Positions 8,330-17,260 of a stretch of DNA of 64,000 nucleotides are shown here, piece by piece. The position numbers were made by a program, and so were the translations under genes. Position 1 is the first letter of the stretch; every line of letters begins with the position of its first letter. Under the pieces are notes generated by a model. The model made no database searches. It worked only from the letters and a program-made list of their open reading frames with translations, and was not told the origin of the DNA. The DNA lies in the NCBI RefSeq assembly GCF_025377685.1, contig NZ_JACEHK010000016.1, positions 62,001 through 126,000 on the forward strand, given 5' to 3'. Source of the DNA: Anaerobacillus sp. CMMVII. GTDB lineage: Bacteria; Bacillota; Bacilli; Bacillales; Anaerobacillaceae.

Positions 8330-9676
8330 ATGGCATTTGAAGGCTTAGCAGAACGCTTACAAAACACTTTAAATAAAATTAAAGGGAAAGGTAAGGTATC
8401 TGAAGCAGATGTAACAGCTATGATGCGTGAGGTACGTCTAGCATTACTTGAAGCGGACGTTAACTTTAAAGTTGTAAAAGATTTTATAGCTAATGTAAAA
8501 GAACGAGCAATAGGGCAAGAAGTATTAAATAGCCTTACGCCAGGTCAGCAAGTTATAAAAGTAGTTAATGAAGAGCTGACAAAATTAATGGGTGGGGAAC
8601 AAAGTAAAATAGCGATAGCTAAAAAACCACCAACTATTGTGATGATGGTTGGACTGCAAGGTGCAGGTAAAACAACCACGACTGGAAAGTTAGCAAATCA
8701 TTTACGAAAAAACCATAATCGTAAGCCTTTGCTTGTAGCAGGAGATATTTATCGTCCAGCTGCGATAAAACAGCTAGAAACGTTAGGTAATCAATTGAGT
8801 ATGCCTGTTTTTACACTTGGTGATCAGGTAAGTCCAGTTGAAATTGCCAAACAAGCAGTAGCGAAAGCAAAGGAAGAACATCTTGATTACGTTCTAATTG
8901 ACACGGCCGGCCGTTTACATGTTGATGAAGCCTTAATGGGTGAGTTACAACAGATAAAAGAAGCTGTTAATCCAGATGAAATCTTACTTGTTGTTGATGC
9001 TATGACAGGACAAGATGCAGTAAATGTTGCGGAAAGCTTCAATGAGCAACTTAACCTGACAGGTGTTGTTCTTACGAAATTAGATGGTGATACTCGTGGT
9101 GGTGCAGCACTTTCAGTTAAAGCAGTCACAAATACACCGATTAAATTTGCAGGTATGGGTGAAAAATTAGATGCTTTAGAGCCGTTCCATCCTGATCGCA
9201 TGGCCTCAAGAATTCTTGGCATGGGGGATGTGCTTACTCTTATCGAAAAGGCTCAGTCAAATTTTGACGAAGCTAAAGCTCGTGAGCTCGAGAAGAAGAT
9301 GCGGACAGCTGACATTACGTTCGATGACTTCCTCGATCAATTAGCTCAAGTTCGTAATATGGGACCTCTTGACGAATTGTTAGGAATGATGCCTGGAGCA
9401 AATAAGATGAAGGGCTTAAAAAATGTTCAAGTTGACGAAAAACAAATTGGACATATTGAAGCTATCGTTCGCTCAATGACAAAGAAGGAAAAAGAAGATC
9501 CAACGATCTTAAACGCAAGTCGTAAAAAACGAATTGCTAAAGGTAGTGGAACAACCATTCAGGAAGTAAATCGCCTTATTAAACAATTTGATGAAATGAA
9601 AAAGATGATGAAACAAATGTCGAATATGACTGCAAAAGGAAAGAAAAAAGGTAAGTTTAAGTTTCCTTTTATGTAA
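8330..9676 (+). CDS. ffh: Signal recognition particle protein Ffh (SRP54)
   Basis: GTPase subunit of the SRP that binds signal sequences on nascent membrane and secreted proteins and delivers them to FtsY. In 448 residues it shows the N domain, the G domain with GLQGAGKTTT (108-117), DTAGRLH and TKLDGD, and a methionine-rich M domain from about residue 300. The M domain has the SRP RNA-binding segment RIAKGSGTT followed by FDEMKKMMKQMSNM. Length and all motifs are normal. It lies 12 bases after ylxM behind AGGAGG and is followed by rpsP with its own upstream region. Confidence 0.98.
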   Translation: MAFEGLAERLQNTLNKIKGKGKVSEADVTAMMREVRLALLEADVNFKVVKDFIANVKERAIGQEVLNSLTPGQQVIKVVNEELTKLMGGEQSKIAIAKKPPTIVMMVGLQGAGKTTTTGKLANHLRKNHNRKPLLVAGDIYRPAAIKQLETLGNQLSMPVFTLGDQVSPVEIAKQAVAKAKEEHLDYVLIDTAGRLHVDEALMGELQQIKEAVNPDEILLVVDAMTGQDAVNVAESFNEQLNLTGVVLTKLDGDTRGGAALSVKAVTNTPIKFAGMGEKLDALEPFHPDRMASRILGMGDVLTLIEKAQSNFDEAKARELEKKMRTADITFDDFLDQLAQVRNMGPLDELLGMMPGANKMKGLKNVQVDEKQIGHIEAIVRSMTKKEKEDPTILNASRKKRIAKGSGTTIQEVNRLIKQFDEMKKMMKQMSNMTAKGKKKGKFKFPFM

Positions 9677-9720
9677 TTTTCATTCTTAAAACATTCCCTC
9701 GATTGTTAAGTTTTTCTTTT

Positions 9721-9755
9721 GTAAAGTTTTTTTACTTTACTAGTTTTCAACTAGT
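9721..9755 (+). promoter_or_regulatory. Two small hairpins upstream of rpsP
   Basis: GTAAAG/CTTTAC (9721-9726 / 9735-9740) and ACTAGT/ACTAGT (about 9739-9744 / 9750-9755) form two adjacent hairpins in the 134-base gap between ffh and rpsP, 56 bases before the S16 start. They could be part of a 5' leader or a protein site. The strongest -10-like match nearby is TATGAT at 9762-9767, with no convincing -35. Confidence 0.35.
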
Positions 9756-9810
9756 GAGTTTTATGATAATATACCTTATTGTGTGAATTAATTTTGGAGG
9801 TGAAACATAA

Positions 9811-10083
9811 ATGGCAGTAAAAATTCGTTTAAAACGTATGGGTTCAAACAAAGCCCCATTTTACAGAGTAGTAGTTGCTAACTCTCGCGCACCACGTGAT
9901 GGTCGCTTTATCGAGGAAATCGGCACATACAATCCGTTGGTTAATCCAGTTGATTTTAAGGTTAACGAGGAAAAAGCTTTAAAATGGATGCTTGATGGCG
10001 CTAAGCCTTCTGACACAGTTCGTAACCTTTTCTCAAAAGCTGGTTTAATGGAAAAGTTACACAATGCTAAAAATGTAAAGTAA
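9811..10083 (+). CDS. rpsP: 30S ribosomal protein S16
   Basis: Small-subunit protein that binds 16S rRNA early in 30S assembly. The 90-residue product starts [19 protein letters not shown] and contains [15 protein letters not shown], the conserved S16 core. The length is normal. TTGGAGG lies upstream at good spacing. The order ffh-rpsP-khpA-ylqD-rimM-trmD-rplS is typical of Bacillus, but here a terminator-like hairpin follows rpsP, so downstream genes may get only read-through transcription or use other promoters. Confidence 0.98.
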   Translation: MAVKIRLKRMGSNKAPFYRVVVANSRAPRDGRFIEEIGTYNPLVNPVDFKVNEEKALKWMLDGAKPSDTVRNLFSKAGLMEKLHNAKNVK

Positions 10084-10112
10084 TTAGCAAAGCGTAAACG
10101 CTAGACAGCTAT

Positions 10113-10162
10113 AAAAAAACTAAGGCTTTAATCATGCAAATGGCTAGAGCCCAGTTTTTTTT
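10113..10162 (+). terminator. Terminator or attenuator after rpsP
   Basis: AAAAAAACTAAGGCTTTA is followed after a short loop by TAGAGCCCAGTTTTTTTT. The outer A7/T8 arms and the GGCT/AGCC-type inner stem make an A-flanked hairpin ending in a T-run, typical of a bidirectional or partial terminator inside an operon. Confidence 0.75.
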
Positions 10163-10237
10163 GTAAAAACCTTGTTCGTACTCAGTGCAAACTTGGTTTT
10201 TCTATAACTACATACTATTTCGTAAGGGGTATGATAA

Positions 10238-10468
10238 ATGATGAAAGAGTTAGTTGAGACAATTGCCAAAGCTCTTGTTGATCATCCCGATGACGTTCGT
10301 GTTACAGAGGTTGAGCATGAACAGTCCTTGACTTTACAGCTATCAGTCCATGCATCAGATATGGGGAAAGTTATTGGGAAGCAAGGACGAATTGCGAAAG
10401 CGATTCGCTCGGTTGTTTATGCAGCTGGTGCCAATCACAAAAAGCGTATCAATTTGGAAATACAATAA
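10238..10468 (+). CDS. khpA: KH-domain RNA-binding protein KhpA (YlqC)
   Basis: A 76-residue single KH domain with the GxxG loop in GKVIGKQGRIAKAIRSVV. In Firmicutes KhpA pairs with KhpB (EloR/Jag) and binds RNA, and it affects cell elongation; partner and role are inferred from family knowledge. Two adjacent ATG codons (10238 and 10241) follow AAGGGG; the first is taken. It lies between rpsP and ylqD as in B. subtilis and is followed by a perfect palindrome and a terminator. Confidence 0.93.
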   Translation: MMKELVETIAKALVDHPDDVRVTEVEHEQSLTLQLSVHASDMGKVIGKQGRIAKAIRSVVYAAGANHKKRINLEIQ

Positions 10469-10473
10469 GAAAA

Positions 10474-10532
10474 GCTAAAGAGGCTAGCCTCTTTAGCGTA
10501 AAAAGGCTAGGGGGCAACCTCTGCCTTTTTTT
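10474..10532 (+). terminator. Perfect palindrome followed by rho-independent terminator after khpA
   Basis: GCTAAAGAGGCTAGCCTCTTTAGC (two halves of 12 bases, 10474-10497) is a perfect palindrome beginning 5 bases after the khpA stop. It is followed at once by AAAAAGGC...GCCTTTTTTT (10499-10532), a classical terminator. The double structure should end most transcription before ylqD. Confidence 0.85.
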
Positions 10533-10566
10533 ACTAGTTAACAAAGTATAAACGTTTTTAATAGGT

Positions 10567-10625
10567 AATGTCTAACTTTAGCGAGGCTACTGCACTTCTA
10601 AATGGCCGCTTGCGCTTTTCTTAAT
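10567..10625 (+). repeat. Degenerate short copy of family 2 repeat
   Basis: AATGTCTAACTTTAGCG at the left and CCGCTTGCGCTTTTCTTAATA at the right match the two ends of the longer copies at 26362-26575 and 59352-59519, but the interior is nearly absent. It lies between the khpA terminator and ylqD. Confidence 0.65.
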
Positions 10626-10725
10626 ACTCATGGCATTTTAGGCTCAATTATTATAAAATTGATAAAATATGGTAAAATCGTGTAGGGTATCGTTCCACTT
10701 AACTTAATACAGAACGGGGTGCATG

Positions 10726-11150
10726 ATGAAGGTTATAAAAAAAGTAGTTGTTAAGCAAGTACTCACAGAAAATCGTAAACAATTGGTATTGGGAGATTTC
10801 GTGAAACAAAAAAAACAAGTGGAAAAGAGATAAAGCAATTAGAATTCCAATTACATAAAAAGCTTAAAGCAAGTAAAAACAACTATGAATACCAGAATGC
10901 CCTTAAGTCTTCGTTTAATAAAGAAATAAAAGAGCGGAATGATAAAGTTAAGATTATTGATTTTCAAATTGGTCAACTTGAAGAATTAGAAATTGGTACA
11001 GAAATCAAGGAACAAACGATCGATACTTTGCATGAGTTGAACGTTGGTGACGATTGGAATGTATTCATGGAGGGTACCGAGATTATTATTAAAGACGGTC
11101 TTGTAGCTGAAATTCGTGAAGGAGGTAAGACTAATGACAAAATATTTTAA
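10726..11150 (+). CDS. ylqD: YlqD family protein (frameshifted in this sequence)
   Basis: Conserved Firmicute protein of unknown function, always between khpA and rimM. From ATG 10726 (or 10723) the frame reads [18 protein letters not shown], then ends early at a stop near 10832. One added A, in the run of eight at 10808-10815 or the four at 10823-10826, opens a frame that continues with coiled-coil-like residues [15 protein letters not shown] and ends [13 protein letters not shown] before a stop at 11148-11150. This gives about 141 residues and a short overlap with rimM. The family pattern (VKQVLTE at the start, a helical middle, KDG..VEIRE at the end) is clear, so the break is probably a sequence error. 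Function cannot be inferred. Confidence 0.82.
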
Positions 11151-11652
11151 TGTAGGAAAGATTGTAAATACGCACGGGGTTAGAGGGGAAGTACGCGTTA
11201 TTTCAAGTACTGATTTTGCTGATGAAAGATTTGCAGTTGGTTCAGTTCTTTATCTAGAACACAAAGATTTACAGGACAGGCGTCAATTAAAGGTTGCCAG
11301 TCATCGACAACATAAAAACTTTGACTTACTAACTTTTGAAAACCACCCTAATATTAATGATGTAGTCGCATATAAGGGTGGGACATTACAAGTAACCGAA
11401 AATCAACTTTCAGAATTAGAGGACGAAGAGTTCTATTATCATGAAATTATTGGATGTAATGTAGTAACTGAAGATGGCGAAGAGTTAGGGAAAGTGAAAG
11501 AAATTCTTGCAACTGGTGCAAAGGATGTCTGGGTTGTGCAGCGAAAAAATGGCGGAAAAGATCTCCTATTTCCTTACATAGAGCAAGTCGTTAAACAAGT
11601 AGACGTAAGAGAAAAGAAGGTTGTTATTCACCTCATGGATGGACTTGAATAA
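11134..11652 (+). CDS. rimM: Ribosome maturation factor RimM
   Basis: Assembly factor that binds S19 and promotes maturation of the 30S head. The 172-residue protein has the N-terminal RimM domain ([17 protein letters not shown] at residues 5-21) and a C-terminal PRC barrel ([13 protein letters not shown] onward, with [14 protein letters not shown]). ATG 11134 is preferred over an in-frame GTG at 11116, because GAAGGAGG (11118-11125) sits correctly upstream of it and overlaps the GTG. It is followed two bases later by trmD, so the two are coupled. Confidence 0.97.
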   Translation: MTKYFNVGKIVNTHGVRGEVRVISSTDFADERFAVGSVLYLEHKDLQDRRQLKVASHRQHKNFDLLTFENHPNINDVVAYKGGTLQVTENQLSELEDEEFYYHEIIGCNVVTEDGEELGKVKEILATGAKDVWVVQRKNGGKDLLFPYIEQVVKQVDVREKKVVIHLMDGLE

Positions 11653-11654
11653 GT

Positions 11655-12392
11655 ATGCGTTATGATGTCCTTACATTATTTCCAGAAATGTTTACGGGTG
11701 TGCTTGGGAATTCAATATTAAAAAAAGCGGAAGAAAAAAACCTTGTTTCTTACAATGTTGTTGATTTTCGTCAGTACTCTGAGGACAAGCATAACCGAGT
11801 AGATGATTATCCTTATGGTGGTGGTGGTGGGATGGTATTAACACCTCAACCTATTTTTGATGCAATTGAAGACCTTACGAAAGAAAGTACCTCTAATCAG
11901 CGGCGGATTATTTTGTTGTGTCCTCAAGGTGAGCGATATACCCAAAAAAAAGCAGAGGAATTTGCTCAAGCTGAACAACTAATTTTTATTTGTGGTCACT
12001 ATGAAGGTTATGATGAAAGAATTCGGCAGCATTTGGTCACTGATGAAGTATCTATTGGCGACTATGTTTTAACAGGTGGCGAATTAGGCGCTATGGTGAT
12101 TATCGATAGTGTCACACGACTATTAACAGGTGTACTTGGAAATGAAACTTCAGCTGTAACAGATTCTTTTAGTACAGGTTTATTAGAATATCCTCATTAT
12201 ACGAGACCTGTTGATTTTCGAGGCTTAAAAGTCCCCGAAGTATTGCTTTCAGGTCATCATAAAAATATTGAGGAATGGCGACACCAGGAAGCGATAAAGC
12301 GGACTTTAGAACGTAGACCAGATTTGCTTGAAGGGCGAAAACTTTCTAAACGTGAAAAAGAATGGTTAGAAGCATTTAAAGGGAATTTATAA
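11655..12392 (+). CDS. trmD: tRNA (guanine37-N1)-methyltransferase TrmD
   Basis: SPOUT-class methyltransferase that uses S-adenosylmethionine to make m1G37 in tRNAs reading CUN, CCN and CGG, preventing +1 frameshifting. The 245-residue protein shows the trefoil-knot motifs [12 protein letters not shown] and [15 protein letters not shown], and the N-terminal substrate region PYGGGGGMV. The length is normal. It lies two bases after rimM with no visible ribosome binding site of its own beyond GGACTTG, consistent with translational coupling. rplS follows from a separate promoter. Confidence 0.98.
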   Translation: MRYDVLTLFPEMFTGVLGNSILKKAEEKNLVSYNVVDFRQYSEDKHNRVDDYPYGGGGGMVLTPQPIFDAIEDLTKESTSNQRRIILLCPQGERYTQKKAEEFAQAEQLIFICGHYEGYDERIRQHLVTDEVSIGDYVLTGGELGAMVIIDSVTRLLTGVLGNETSAVTDSFSTGLLEYPHYTRPVDFRGLKVPEVLLSGHHKNIEEWRHQEAIKRTLERRPDLLEGRKLSKREKEWLEAFKGNL

Positions 12393-12410
12393 AAAAATAT
12401 AATTCTCTCC

Positions 12411-12439
12411 TTGTAACTGCCAGATGCTTGTGTTATTAT
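12411..12439 (+). promoter_or_regulatory. Extended -10 promoter of rplS
   Basis: TTGTAA (12411-12416), a 17-base spacer and TATTAT (12434-12439) preceded by TGT (extended -10) lie about 87 bases before the rplS start. It would transcribe the L19 leader and rplS independently of trmD. Confidence 0.65.
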
Positions 12440-12525
12440 ATTCCTTGTGGCTTATGCCAGTATCAAGATGTTCCGCTGCAAAAAAATTGGAATGAGCATC
12501 TGTTAGGGAAGGAGGGAACGATACG
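12440..12525 (+). ncRNA. Likely ribosomal protein L19 leader
   Basis: The 86 bases between the promoter and the rplS start contain AGATGTTCC and its complement GGAATGAGCATCT around a loop with a run of seven A, plus a CCTTGTGG/GCTTATGCC segment upstream. Position and size fit the autoregulatory L19 leader known upstream of rplS in Bacillus-type Firmicutes, in which L19 is thought to bind its own mRNA. Assignment rests on location and a visible stem, not on a covariance-model match. Confidence 0.55.
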
Positions 12526-12870
12526 ATGAACAACATTATTCAAGAAGTAACTAAAGCGCAATTAAGATCTGATATCCCAGCTTTCCGTCCTGGAGACACT
12601 GTACGTGTACACGTAAAGGTTGTTGAGGGAACTCGCGAGCGTATTCAGGTGTATGAAGGAGTCGTGATTAAGCGTCGTGGTTCAGGTATTAGTGAAACTT
12701 TCACTGCACGTAAGGTATCTTATGGTGTAGGTGTTGAACGTACATTCCCATTACACTCGCCGAAGATCGATAAGATCGAAGTTATGCGTCGTGGTAAAGT
12801 ACGTCGTGCTAAATTGTACTACTTACGCGCACTTCGTGGAAAAGCGGCCCGTATTAAAGAAATTCGATAA
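12526..12870 (+). CDS. rplS: 50S ribosomal protein L19
   Basis: Large-subunit protein at the 30S-50S interface. The 114-residue protein contains [32 protein letters not shown], and [11 protein letters not shown] near the end, all conserved in L19. GGAAGGAGGGAACG provides a strong ribosome binding site. It is preceded by a promoter and a structured leader and followed by a strong terminator, so it is probably a single-gene transcript. Confidence 0.98.
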   Translation: MNNIIQEVTKAQLRSDIPAFRPGDTVRVHVKVVEGTRERIQVYEGVVIKRRGSGISETFTARKVSYGVGVERTFPLHSPKIDKIEVMRRGKVRRAKLYYLRALRGKAARIKEIR

Positions 12871-12887
12871 TCAATTGTTAGTAAAAA

Positions 12888-12916
12888 AGGAGCTTGATTT
12901 TCAAGCTCCTTTTTTC
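12888..12916 (+). terminator. Rho-independent terminator of rplS
   Basis: AAGGAGCTTGA and TCAAGCTCCTT form a perfect 11-bp stem around a 5-base loop and run into TTTT, 17 bases after the rplS stop. Confidence 0.92.
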
Positions 12917-13064
12917 AACAAGAAAAACGATATTAGGCTGTTTTGTATCAGTCTTGAAACATTTAAGGGTCTTTAGTGTATCTTTATTATTTTTGATTAT
13001 TGTAAAGCAACAAAGGTTATGAAAAGAGCATTATTATAACATAGATGTACTGGGGGATAGAAAC

Positions 13065-13616
13065 ATGTCTAGTGTTAAAAGTGAGTCTTGGGAATGGTTA
13101 AAAGCCGTTTTTATTGCGCTATTTCTTGCGTTTGTTATACGATATTTTTTATTTGCTCCCATTGTTGTAGATGGCCAGTCAATGATGCCGACGTTACAAA
13201 ATAATGATCGTTTAATTGTCAATAAAATTGGTTATACAATAGGTAAACCTGATCGTTTCGATATTGTTGTCTTTCACGCAACTGAGGAAAAAGATTATAT
13301 TAAACGGGTGATTGGCTTACCTGGGGATTCAATTTATTATGAAAATGACATGTTATACATAAATGGTGAACTTGTTGAGGAACCTTATCTAGATGACTAT
13401 AAAAAAAGTGCCTATAGCTTGCCATTTACTGGGGACTTTTCATTAAAAGACTATACTGGGCATGAATTCGTTCCAGAAGGGCACGTATTTGTCTTAGGGG
13501 ATAATAGACAGCATAGTAAAGATAGTCGGCATATTGGTTTTATCCCGTACGATCGTGTTGTAGGAAGCGCTAATGTTGTGTTCTGGCCCTTTTCTGAAAT
13601 TAGAATAGCAAAGTAG
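13065..13616 (+). CDS. lepB: Type I signal peptidase
   Basis: Membrane-bound Ser/Lys protease that removes signal peptides from exported proteins on the outer face of the membrane. The 183-residue protein has one N-terminal transmembrane segment (about residues 13-32), the nucleophile Ser39 in DGQSMMPTL, the general base Lys80 in [11 protein letters not shown], and the box [11 protein letters not shown] near the C-terminus. It is of the short Bacillus SipS/SipT type. In B. subtilis a signal peptidase gene (sipU/sipT type) is not always next to rbgA, but a lepB-like gene between rplS and rbgA is common in Bacillaceae. The stop is 8 bases before rbgA. Confidence 0.96.
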   Translation: MSSVKSESWEWLKAVFIALFLAFVIRYFLFAPIVVDGQSMMPTLQNNDRLIVNKIGYTIGKPDRFDIVVFHATEEKDYIKRVIGLPGDSIYYENDMLYINGELVEEPYLDDYKKSAYSLPFTGDFSLKDYTGHEFVPEGHVFVLGDNRQHSKDSRHIGFIPYDRVVGSANVVFWPFSEIRIAK

Positions 13617-13624
13617 GTGTAGTG

Positions 13625-14470
13625 ATGACGACGATACAATGGTTTCCTGGTCATATGGCCAAAGCCCGTCGTGAAGTAACTGAAAAACTAAAACAAATTG
13701 ACGTAGTATTTGAATTAGTTGATGCAAGAGTACCTCTCTCATCAAGAAACCCGATGATAGATGAGTTAGTCAGTCATAAACCACGTCTTATCTTGCTCAA
13801 TAAAGCAGATTTAGCAGATCCTGTTATTACAGAGCAGTGGAGTCGTTATTTTATCGGCCAAGGATTTAAAGTCATTTCGATTGATTCCCAAACTGGTAAA
13901 GGTACAGAAAAAATCCCGATTATCGCTAAAGAGCTTGCTGTTGATTTATTAGAAAAGCTCAAAGCAAAGGGAATGAAACCTAGGGCGATTCGTGCGTTAA
14001 TTTTGGGTATTCCCAATGTGGGTAAGTCAACCTTAATCAATCGTTTAGCTAAAAAGAAGATTGCCAAAACTGGTGATAGACCAGGAATTACAAAAAAACA
14101 ACAGTGGATTAAGGTTGGTAGCGAACTAGAGTTATTGGACACTCCTGGGATTCTTTGGCCAAAGTTTGAGGATCAAGTCGTTGGTTTCCGGTTAGCAGCT
14201 ACTGGCGCAATAAAAGATGAAATTTTGGATTTTCAGGATGTTGCTGTCTTCTTGCTAAAATACTTAAAGGAAGAATATCCAAAGTATTTAATGGACCGAT
14301 TTAAGTTAACAGAAATCAATGAAGATGTGATTGAATTATTCGATGCTATTGGGAGAAATCGTGGGTTATTAATGAGCGGAGGCTATATTGATTACGATAA
14401 AGCTGCAGAATTAATTCTTCGCGAATTCAGATCATGTAAAATCGGTAAAATTTCACTAGAAAAACCATAA
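13625..14470 (+). CDS. rbgA: Ribosome biogenesis GTPase RbgA (YlqF)
   Basis: Circularly permuted GTPase needed for a late step of 50S assembly (incorporation of L16 and others). In the 281-residue protein, G4 NKAD (59-62) comes before G1 GIPNVGKST (128-136) and G3 DTPG (172-175), the signature permutation. The N-terminus [14 protein letters not shown] is typical. ATG 13625 is preferred to the overlapping GTG at 13622. It is very close to lepB upstream and is followed by a terminator. Confidence 0.97.
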   Translation: MTTIQWFPGHMAKARREVTEKLKQIDVVFELVDARVPLSSRNPMIDELVSHKPRLILLNKADLADPVITEQWSRYFIGQGFKVISIDSQTGKGTEKIPIIAKELAVDLLEKLKAKGMKPRAIRALILGIPNVGKSTLINRLAKKKIAKTGDRPGITKKQQWIKVGSELELLDTPGILWPKFEDQVVGFRLAATGAIKDEILDFQDVAVFLLKYLKEEYPKYLMDRFKLTEINEDVIELFDAIGRNRGLLMSGGYIDYDKAAELILREFRSCKIGKISLEKP

Positions 14471-14471
14471 A

Positions 14472-14507
14472 GGAAGGTACGCATGAAAAAGCGTACCTTT
14501 CTTTATT
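14472..14507 (+). terminator. Rho-independent terminator of lepB-rbgA
   Basis: AAGGTACGC (14474-14482) and GCGTACCTT (14491-14499) make a perfect 9-bp stem, followed by TCTTTATTTT, two bases after the rbgA stop codon. Confidence 0.85.
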
Positions 14508-14609
14508 TTCGCTTTTTAGTATAATTAGAGATAGTCGTTTAAAGCCAAGCATTCTTTGTTACGCCCCAATAAGCAAAGAGAATATTTTTTAGAAAGACTG
14601 TTTTCTCAA

Positions 14610-14700
14610 GGCTCTTTACTAAAACATTGCTCCTGCGATTACTCGTCGCACAAAAACTTGTTGCTTTTTAACCTAATTAAAATCCAAAACGATTGTATTA
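14610..14700 (+). repeat. Partial family 1 (MITE-like) repeat
   Basis: GGCTCTTTACTAAAACATTGC then TCCTGCGATTACTCGTCGCAC and CTTGTTGCTTTTTAACCTAATT closely match the first 80 bases of the element at 2206. No right-hand inverted end is visible, so it is truncated. It fills most of the 249-base gap between rbgA and rnhB; no gene or clear promoter was seen in the rest of the gap. Confidence 0.7.
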
Positions 14701-14719
14701 AATTTTTATAGAATAGGTA

Positions 14720-15511
14720 GTGGAAGAATTGAAATTGTCTATTAAAGAAGTTGAAAACATCCTTAAAATGAATGAAGAAGTTTCAGAGGACCTCTTGTTC
14801 ACAATAAAAAGTGATGATAGAAAAGGAGTTCAAAAAGCGTTTTCTAAATGGTTATCTCAAAAAGAGAAGCAGGAGCAACTAGAGACACAATTCGAAGAAA
14901 TGCTATATTATGAGCGAAAAGCATGGGAACAGGGACTTCGCTACATAGCAGGCATAGATGAGGTAGGAAGAGGACCCTTAGCGGGGCCAGTCATCGCTGC
15001 GGCGGTTATCTTACCGGAGAAGTTTCGTTTAATGGGTCTTACTGATTCTAAAAAAGTTTCAAAAAAGAATCGTGAAGAGTTTTATGAAGTTATCTATTCA
15101 GAAGCTATTTCTATCGGTATCGGTGTGGTGCCTGCAGAAGAAATAGATCGAATTAATATTTATGAAGCTACTAAGCTAGCGATGTTAAAAGCGCTTGACG
15201 AACTTAATATCCCACCTGAGCATTTACTAATTGATGCGATGAAGCTACCAACTAACTACACCCAAACATCGATTATCAAAGGCGACAGTAAGAGTGTCTC
15301 AATTGCGGCTAGTTCGATCATTGCAAAAGTAACTAGAGATCACTATATGGAAAAGCTCGGTCAACAATACCCTCAATATGGGTTTGAGAATCATATGGGC
15401 TATGGGACTAAAGAGCATTTAGCAGCCATTGATGAGTTTGGACTATTGTCTGAACACCGTAAATCATTTGCTCCTATTCGTGAACGCAGTATTACTAATC
15501 GATTATTCTAA
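14720..15511 (+). CDS. rnhB: Ribonuclease HII
   Basis: Cleaves RNA in RNA-DNA hybrids and starts removal of single misincorporated ribonucleotides. The catalytic DEDD set is seen in GIDEVGRGPLAGP (Asp80, Glu81), and the later acidic ligands in LIDAMKLP and GDSKSVSIAA; KVTRDH and GYGTKEHL are also conserved. An N-terminal extension of about 70 residues matches Bacillus RNase HII. The start is uncertain: a GTG at 14720 is used, with in-frame TTG codons at 14729 and 14735 as alternatives, and no ribosome binding site decides. The C-terminal part is complete. Confidence 0.95.
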   Translation: MEELKLSIKEVENILKMNEEVSEDLLFTIKSDDRKGVQKAFSKWLSQKEKQEQLETQFEEMLYYERKAWEQGLRYIAGIDEVGRGPLAGPVIAAAVILPEKFRLMGLTDSKKVSKKNREEFYEVIYSEAISIGIGVVPAEEIDRINIYEATKLAMLKALDELNIPPEHLLIDAMKLPTNYTQTSIIKGDSKSVSIAASSIIAKVTRDHYMEKLGQQYPQYGFENHMGYGTKEHLAAIDEFGLLSEHRKSFAPIRERSITNRLF

Positions 15512-15610
15512 GAAACCAGTCCCGGTTTGATAAACCATTGATCTAAATGAAACAGCTATAATCTTATTAGTTATTAACACTATCAAAAGTAAAATATCTA
15601 AGGTGGTGGT

Positions 15611-17260
15611 ATGGTTTTGTTCCAAACGAATTATGTGAATACCTTGCTTAAGGGATTGGATCCATTTCATCAAAAATCATTATTACTTAGACCAGGGCAG
15701 TTCATCAACGGTGAAATTGTAAAGATATATCCAGGTCAATTAGCTTCTATAAGATTGAGAGGCGTGACTTTAACTGCAAAATTAGAAGCTTCGTTAATTG
15801 CCGGAAGTCGCTATTGGTTTCAAGTGCAACCTAAAGAAGGGCTACCTGTCCTAAAGGTTTTTGGTGATGGTGTAGGAGATGATAAAATCCCCCAGCAACT
15901 AAGCCTAAATTCAAAACTAAATGAGCGAGTAGTAAAATCCTTAGTACAGGCGGATCTTCCTTTTACTAGGGATCAGGTTGTGCGTGGAGCTGAAATGTTA
16001 CAAAGTGTTGGTATGGCTGATGAACAAGGCTTATCCATATTACGTCTTCTTGTTAAGAAAAATTTACCTATTACACCTGCAACTACTAAGGCATTGCATA
16101 GTATGTCAATTGGTCAAGGATTTGCAGCTCATTTGGATGAGCTTTTGTACTTACTAAAGTCAGAAAAAATAAAAGAACCGTTATTAGTTCAGGTTCAGCA
16201 AGTACTTGAGACCATTACGACAAAGGGAAATATTAAGGTAGATCAACATATCATTCTCGATTTATTAAGGACGTATATAAAAGACGATACCAAAGCAGTT
16301 CAATCCGAAGAGGCGCGGTTATTGCTTCAAAAATTAGGAATTATTGAACAGCAATCTCCAAAAGAAGTAGTAGCTCAATTTAAGGAGACGATAACAAAAA
16401 CTGACGAAGCTCATTTAAAGCAAATTTGGCCTATACTAGTAAGAGAACAAATCTTATTACAACTAACTAATGGTAAAATCGACGATTTACTTACAAAAGT
16501 AGTACTAGAAAAGAACGAAGATGGAGAACGGACATTGCAACAGCTGCTCTCATTGTTTAACGCAAAAGGAGATAAATCCTTGCTGAGTTCTGTTTTTCAA
16601 CAAGAAGAAACGGTAGGAAAACAACTTACTTCTATTATTCAACAGATTGGTTTTCAGCATGAACGTAATGCTAGGCAATTCTTCTTATTTAAAGATCAAA
16701 ATAGCGAAACCTTTTTGACACAACTAAAGGCTCTCTTAATTAAATCACAACAAATACAGTTACCATCAAGTATTGAAAGTAAAATTGAAGCTATTATAAA
16801 TCAAATTACAGGACAGCAATTGCTGTCGATTAACCAAGAAGGTCCGATGGTACATCAGTCAGTAATGATACCATTAAAATTATTCGGCGAGACTACAGAT
16901 TTAACCATTCAATGGGAAGGAAAGAAAGAACAAGATGGGAAGTTCAATCCTGATCATTGTCGAATATTATTCTATTTACATCTTAGGAAAATAAAAGATA
17001 CTGTCATTGATGTGCAGATTCAAAAACGGATTGTATCTCTGCAAATTTATAATGAGTTTGATAAACCTGAAGCTTTAATTAATGTCTTCCTACCTTACTT
17101 AAAAAAATCATTAACCAAGCTGAATTATCAGATTTCTTCACTAAAGTGGACCCAACCTAAACAAAGCCAAAAAAACAATAATAAAAGCAATCCAGTATCG
17201 CCAGTAAACCGCTTATATCAACCACATCGACAATATCAAGGAGTTGATATCCGAATATGA
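15611..17260 (+). CDS. ylqG: YlqG-like protein with FliK-like C-terminal region
   Basis: A 549-residue hydrophilic protein with no signal peptide or membrane segment. The N-terminal part (residues 25-80) looks like a small beta domain (GQFINGEIVKIYPGQLASI). The long middle is helical and Gln/Leu rich. The C-terminal 140 residues (MIPLKLFGETTDLTIQW then ILFYLHLRKIKDTVIDV) resemble the substrate-specificity domain of flagellar hook-length proteins. Position between rnhB and ylqH matches B. subtilis ylqG, whose function is unknown to me. It overlaps ylqH by 4 bases (ATGA), so the two are made together. A hook-length or export-switch role outside the main flagellar operon is inferred, not shown. 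Confidence 0.75.
   Translation: MVLFQTNYVNTLLKGLDPFHQKSLLLRPGQFINGEIVKIYPGQLASIRLRGVTLTAKLEASLIAGSRYWFQVQPKEGLPVLKVFGDGVGDDKIPQQLSLNSKLNERVVKSLVQADLPFTRDQVVRGAEMLQSVGMADEQGLSILRLLVKKNLPITPATTKALHSMSIGQGFAAHLDELLYLLKSEKIKEPLLVQVQQVLETITTKGNIKVDQHIILDLLRTYIKDDTKAVQSEEARLLLQKLGIIEQQSPKEVVAQFKETITKTDEAHLKQIWPILVREQILLQLTNGKIDDLLTKVVLEKNEDGERTLQQLLSLFNAKGDKSLLSSVFQQEETVGKQLTSIIQQIGFQHERNARQFFLFKDQNSETFLTQLKALLIKSQQIQLPSSIESKIEAIINQITGQQLLSINQEGPMVHQSVMIPLKLFGETTDLTIQWEGKKEQDGKFNPDHCRILFYLHLRKIKDTVIDVQIQKRIVSLQIYNEFDKPEALINVFLPYLKKSLTKLNYQISSLKWTQPKQSQKNNNKSNPVSPVNRLYQPHRQYQGVDIRI

Noticed and set aside
12731-12976. 81-residue plus-strand ORF over the end of rplS and its terminator
   Set aside because: It reads through a strong rho-independent terminator in another frame of rplS; not a gene.
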